A DNA stretch of 64,000 bases, taken from NCBI GenBank assembly GCA_027475525.1, contig JAMWFC010000091.1, positions 124,001 to 188,000 on the forward strand, read 5' to 3'. The position numbers and the translations under genes were made by a program. The first letter of the stretch is position 1, and each line of letters opens with the position of its first letter. The notes under the pieces are model-generated. The model ran no database searches and was not told where the DNA came from. It worked only from the letters and a program-made list of their open reading frames with translations. The DNA comes from Macrolepiota albuminosa (lineage: Eukaryota; Basidiomycota; Agaricomycetes; Agaricales; Agaricaceae). Below, piece after piece: positions 61,043 through 64,000 of this stretch.

Positions 61043-63671
61043 GACTTGGACCCCTTTTCTTTTGGTAGTGTTAGCTTGATTATATACAGAGGTAGAAAGG
61101 GGGAAAGTAGCCTGAGGAGCAGCAAGTCTGAGAATGGCAGGAGACAAGGCTCCAGGAAGGGTCGTTAGATACCTATCAGTAGACATAACATTTTGAAATG
61201 ATTCGGAAGCAGTAAGGTATAAATACATGAGAGAAGAGTTGATAATGTTTTGGTTTTTCTGGTAAGGCTCAGCATTGGTAGTGGATAAGATAAATAAAAC
61301 TTCTTCATCAAGAAAAGTGGTAGACATGATATTTACAAGACCAAAATGATGGTCATTTTCAAGTAGTAGCATCACATTTCTGTAATTGTTGCCAATCACC
61401 TCCTTGATAGTTTGTGAAAACACCTGTGGAGTTGCTCATTGGCGTGTTGGTCAGTAAACTCCAGAGGCTTAGCATGGGTGCCTTTTTGTTGTCTCTTAGA
61501 GAATGTTGGCACAGTTCATCAAATTCTGGAATTTGAGTCGCTAATCGTTAGGGTTGTTTTGTCATTGGTAATGGTCTTGACAACCAATTGCGCTAAGATG
61601 TCAAATGGTCTGCCAAGAAGTAAATTGTATGCCAGGGACTGTAAAATGTGTATCTGAAGGTAGAAGGTGATGTTGCCAAGAGTACAAGGAACGTTCTTGA
61701 TAAGGCCTAAGGATCTGTTTACAGTGCCATTAGCGCTTTGCATATTCAGTATAATGGTAGGATTATAAATAAAACTGAGATCATTAGCAACTTTAGCTGC
61801 CATGGAAATAATTTGAAAACCACTATCCACAATAGCCTCAACTTTGTGCTTATTGTCTACAGTTAGCAAAACTGATCAAATAGCATGTGATTCCTAAGTG
61901 ACGGTAAGGATTGCCAGGTCTTTTCCATGTTCTACTGATCTAAGATAGGTCTTTACTGGGTCCACAGAGGTGGTGTTGGCAATGGTGTCAGCAGGAAGTT
62001 CATCAGTATCAGAAGAGTCAACGGTAATGGAAAAACCAGGAAGTGTGTCATCAAGTTCATTGACCTCAGCAACTACTATCACCAAGGATTGTTATGGAGT
62101 GACTGCCATTTTGACTTGGTTGTGAATGTCAGGGGCAATACTACAAAGCTCTTCCACTGACAAGATAACAGCAGTTTTCATGATATGACTAAAGATGTAG
62201 TTTGATTTTTCTATGTCAAATATTGGTGCAGTTGGTTGGTAGCCACCCTCCAGACGCTTCTTGGAAGTGGCAAAATTTCATTGCATGGGAGCATAATAGC
62301 AGTCAGGGATTCCTGAGTAGGGGTGGAGAGGCAGCAACAAGGGTTCGGGAGCGGTAGCTGATGAGGATGGTTCTGAGGTTGTTGCTGAAGGTGCGGCAGA
62401 GGCAGGAGTCAGTAATTTGCTAGTGGGAGGTATTGGCTTATATCCTTTGAGAGGTTGTTTAGACTGCTTAACTTCAACCCCATTAAAAATCTGATTCTTA
62501 AGCAAATCCAATTCCTTCTATAGTTTAGCAATACACTCTTCCTGCAAAAAGGTTGGGCAGTTTCCAATGCTATCAAAGTATAAAACCTTGTGAATTATTT
62601 GCTGTTGAGTTGCCTGCTCAGGGTCAGGGTTAGCATTGACAGAAAGTGTGCATGTAACTATTTGCCCTAGATTGCATCTATGCCATTCATCAACTCATTC
62701 CTGGAAGGACTTCTTGTCCAGGTAGTTGGAAATAGTAGCACCAGTAGTTAGGACTATCTTGCTGTCAATAGCCCTTTAAATTTGTTCTTGCTGAATATAA
62801 TTTTCTAAAGTAGCACAGCATCCTCTAGTCATTATGTAGCCAATTTCCCCACAAAAGTGGCAGGTGCATTAGCAGGTCAGTTAGCAGTGAAATTGGTAGT
62901 GATCATAGTTTTGATGCATGTCATGGTGAAAGCAACAGCAGTGTTTAAGTCTTCTTTCTTAATGAAGTTGGCAATAGAAGACAGGATGGGAATAATACCA
63001 TTAGTTTGTTTCAGAGGTGGGCTTGCCTTAGCACATTGCATTCCAATGCCAGTGTCCATACTCTTGAAAACCCATTTGCCAGCTTCAAAGATGTCAGCAA
63101 TGTTATATGGCTCCTCAGAATGATGGGTCTGCTGGAAAATCTCTAGGCAACAAGCAATGTGAGTCCAAAGTGAAGTCGGAATGCCCTGTTGAAATAAGTG
63201 ATGTTCCTTATTAATGTATAACTTGCTGTTTTGCAGAAGCCACCTAGCAATCTTCTGAAATTTGCAGTAGTACATAGAGAACACACCAAGGGAATATGTG
63301 CTGTTGTCAAATGATTCCTGTACCAGTTTCTGTAACTTGTTTACCATATATTGGGTAGCCTCTTTAATACCAGGATACAACTGGATTACTGCTGTCTTCC
63401 ATCCCTCATATGAGGCGCCTTGAGCTTGAGCCAGTTGTGTGCCAGGAACCAACAGAGCAAACTCAGCAAGGCCTGTCCAGGTCTTTGCCATGTTGTAAAA
63501 TATGTATCTTGCTGCATATTCCTTCATTTGTGTGTGGTCAGTAATGCCACAATCTCTGAATAAATACTCTAATTCTTTAAAATACTAGGAGAGCTCCCAT
63601 GGCTTGGACTTGTCCCATTTAGGTGCTGAGAAGTGATTGTGTGGTGGCATGTGCTGGACTGGTTGTTCCAT
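61043..63671 (-). pseudogene. G2' gag-protease and pol start (decayed relative of G2)
   Basis: From an ATG at 63669-63671 (MEQPVQHMPPHNHFSAPKWD) the minus strand follows G2 Gag along its length. It keeps the capsid part (63527-62877), a damaged zinc knuckle region near 62850, the protease (VEAIVDSGFQIISMAA, about 61800-61850; LLLGRPFD about 61600) and the pol start (FSQTIKEVIGN, about 61420). It then runs into the C2 insertion. Frameshifts and stops occur throughout. Many differences from G2 are transitions, several at CpG. It is an old copy of the same family. Confidence 0.92.
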
Positions 63672-63952
63672 CACGACTGTGGTGCTGAGTTCAATTAGCA
63701 GCCATGAGGAAGGGAAATAATGAGTTGGGAAAGAGGTGTTAAAGGAGTAGAGGGATAACAGGTTGTGGTAAAGCAAGTCGCAATGCTAAGAGGTCATCAG
63801 TGCTAAAATTGAGAGTGCAGAAAGAGATCTGGTAAGGCACCAGGTGGTTAAGGAGTTGATAGGTGGGAAGGGGCTCTGCCTTCTGCCAACTGCTCTAGCA
63901 GATGGTGCTTATGCTAGAGATGGGTTTCTGGCAGAATTCTGCCTTAAAGTTC
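63672..63952 (-). other. G2' leader
   Basis: Counterpart of the G2 untranslated leader; recognisable pieces include the reverse complement of GGCAGAATTC near the primer-binding site. No gene. Confidence 0.7.
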
Positions 63953-63969
63953 CCTCGTGGTGGGCTCCA
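63953..63969 (-). promoter_or_regulatory. G2' primer-binding site
   Basis: Minus strand TGGAGCCCACCACGAGG, one CpG transition from the G2 site, at the same 3-nt distance from the LTR. Confidence 0.8.
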
Positions 63970-63972
63970 ATT

Positions 63973-64000
63973 TGATGATGCCCAAAGTTTGATCAGTAAC
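63973..64000 (-). repeat. G2' 5' LTR, cut by window end
   Basis: Plus strand TGATGATGCCCAAAG onward is the reverse complement of the G2 LTR end. Differences in these bases are transitions (GACC to GATC, GCG to GCA on the element strand). Confidence 0.9.

Noticed and set aside
1..64000. tRNA, rRNA or CRISPR arrays
   Set aside because: No cloverleaf-like A/B-box pairs, rRNA core motifs or regularly spaced repeats were seen; the tandem repeats present lack unique spacers.

Overview
The window is nuclear DNA of a filamentous fungus, most likely an agaricomycete basidiomycete. The evidence is introns of about 46-67 nt with GTAAG-type donors, fungal-type chromodomain Ty3/gypsy, Ty1/copia and LINE elements, and fragments of fungal gene families (phosphotransferase-like kinase, polyketide synthase, inositol-3-phosphate synthase). 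It opens with 40 Ns (an assembly gap). Most of it is nested transposable elements; host-like genes are concentrated at about 22.9-34.2 kb, 38.9-40.7 kb and 49.8-50.5 kb. I saw no rRNA, tRNA or CRISPR array.

Layout. 41-19695: an old, broken Ty3/gypsy element (G1, plus strand) with RT, RNase H, integrase, a chromodomain and then a long extra sense-strand ORF region. That region carries a decayed reverse-oriented solo LTR (about 4210-5166) and a nearly pristine full-length element of the same LTR family (G2, 6156-17481; 951-bp LTRs with one difference seen). G2 carries gag-protease, pol and, in antisense between pol and the 3' LTR, a six-exon gene whose five introns all preserve frame (13951-16361, 720 aa). 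19740-22856: a degenerate Ty1/copia element (C1). 22893-34225: host-like genes and fragments: a truncated kinase, a head-to-head pair (721-aa membrane protein and 240-aa membrane protein), an AT-rich spacer, a multi-exon P-loop NTPase with a possible nuclease-like C-terminus, then an INO1 fragment and a PKS acyltransferase fragment.

34236-38948 is a LINE with a long open ORF that splits the PKS fragment exactly at its active-site motif. 38949-50597 holds a second, damaged copy of the head-to-head pair. Its shared promoter region has been invaded by a copia-type solo LTR (40716-41058, TSD TATTA) and a gypsy element (G3, 41094-49746, TSD TCATG). G3 is one gag-pro-pol-chromodomain reading frame of about 2,530 codons interrupted by seven stop codons. 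50598-54850 contains gypsy remnants (G4, G5). 54955-64000 is a decayed minus-strand relative of G2 (G2'), interrupted by a copia element (C2, 55490-61042, TSD GACTT, 352-bp LTRs).

The most unusual signals are the intron-bearing antisense gene inside G2; a module architecture (two hairpins plus an adjacent tandem copy of both hairpin loops) shared by two copia-type LTR families whose loop sequences differ; the NTPase gene resembling CR (Crinkler-type) effectors; and the mosaic of unrelated gene fragments. All homology calls are by eye; no database search was run.
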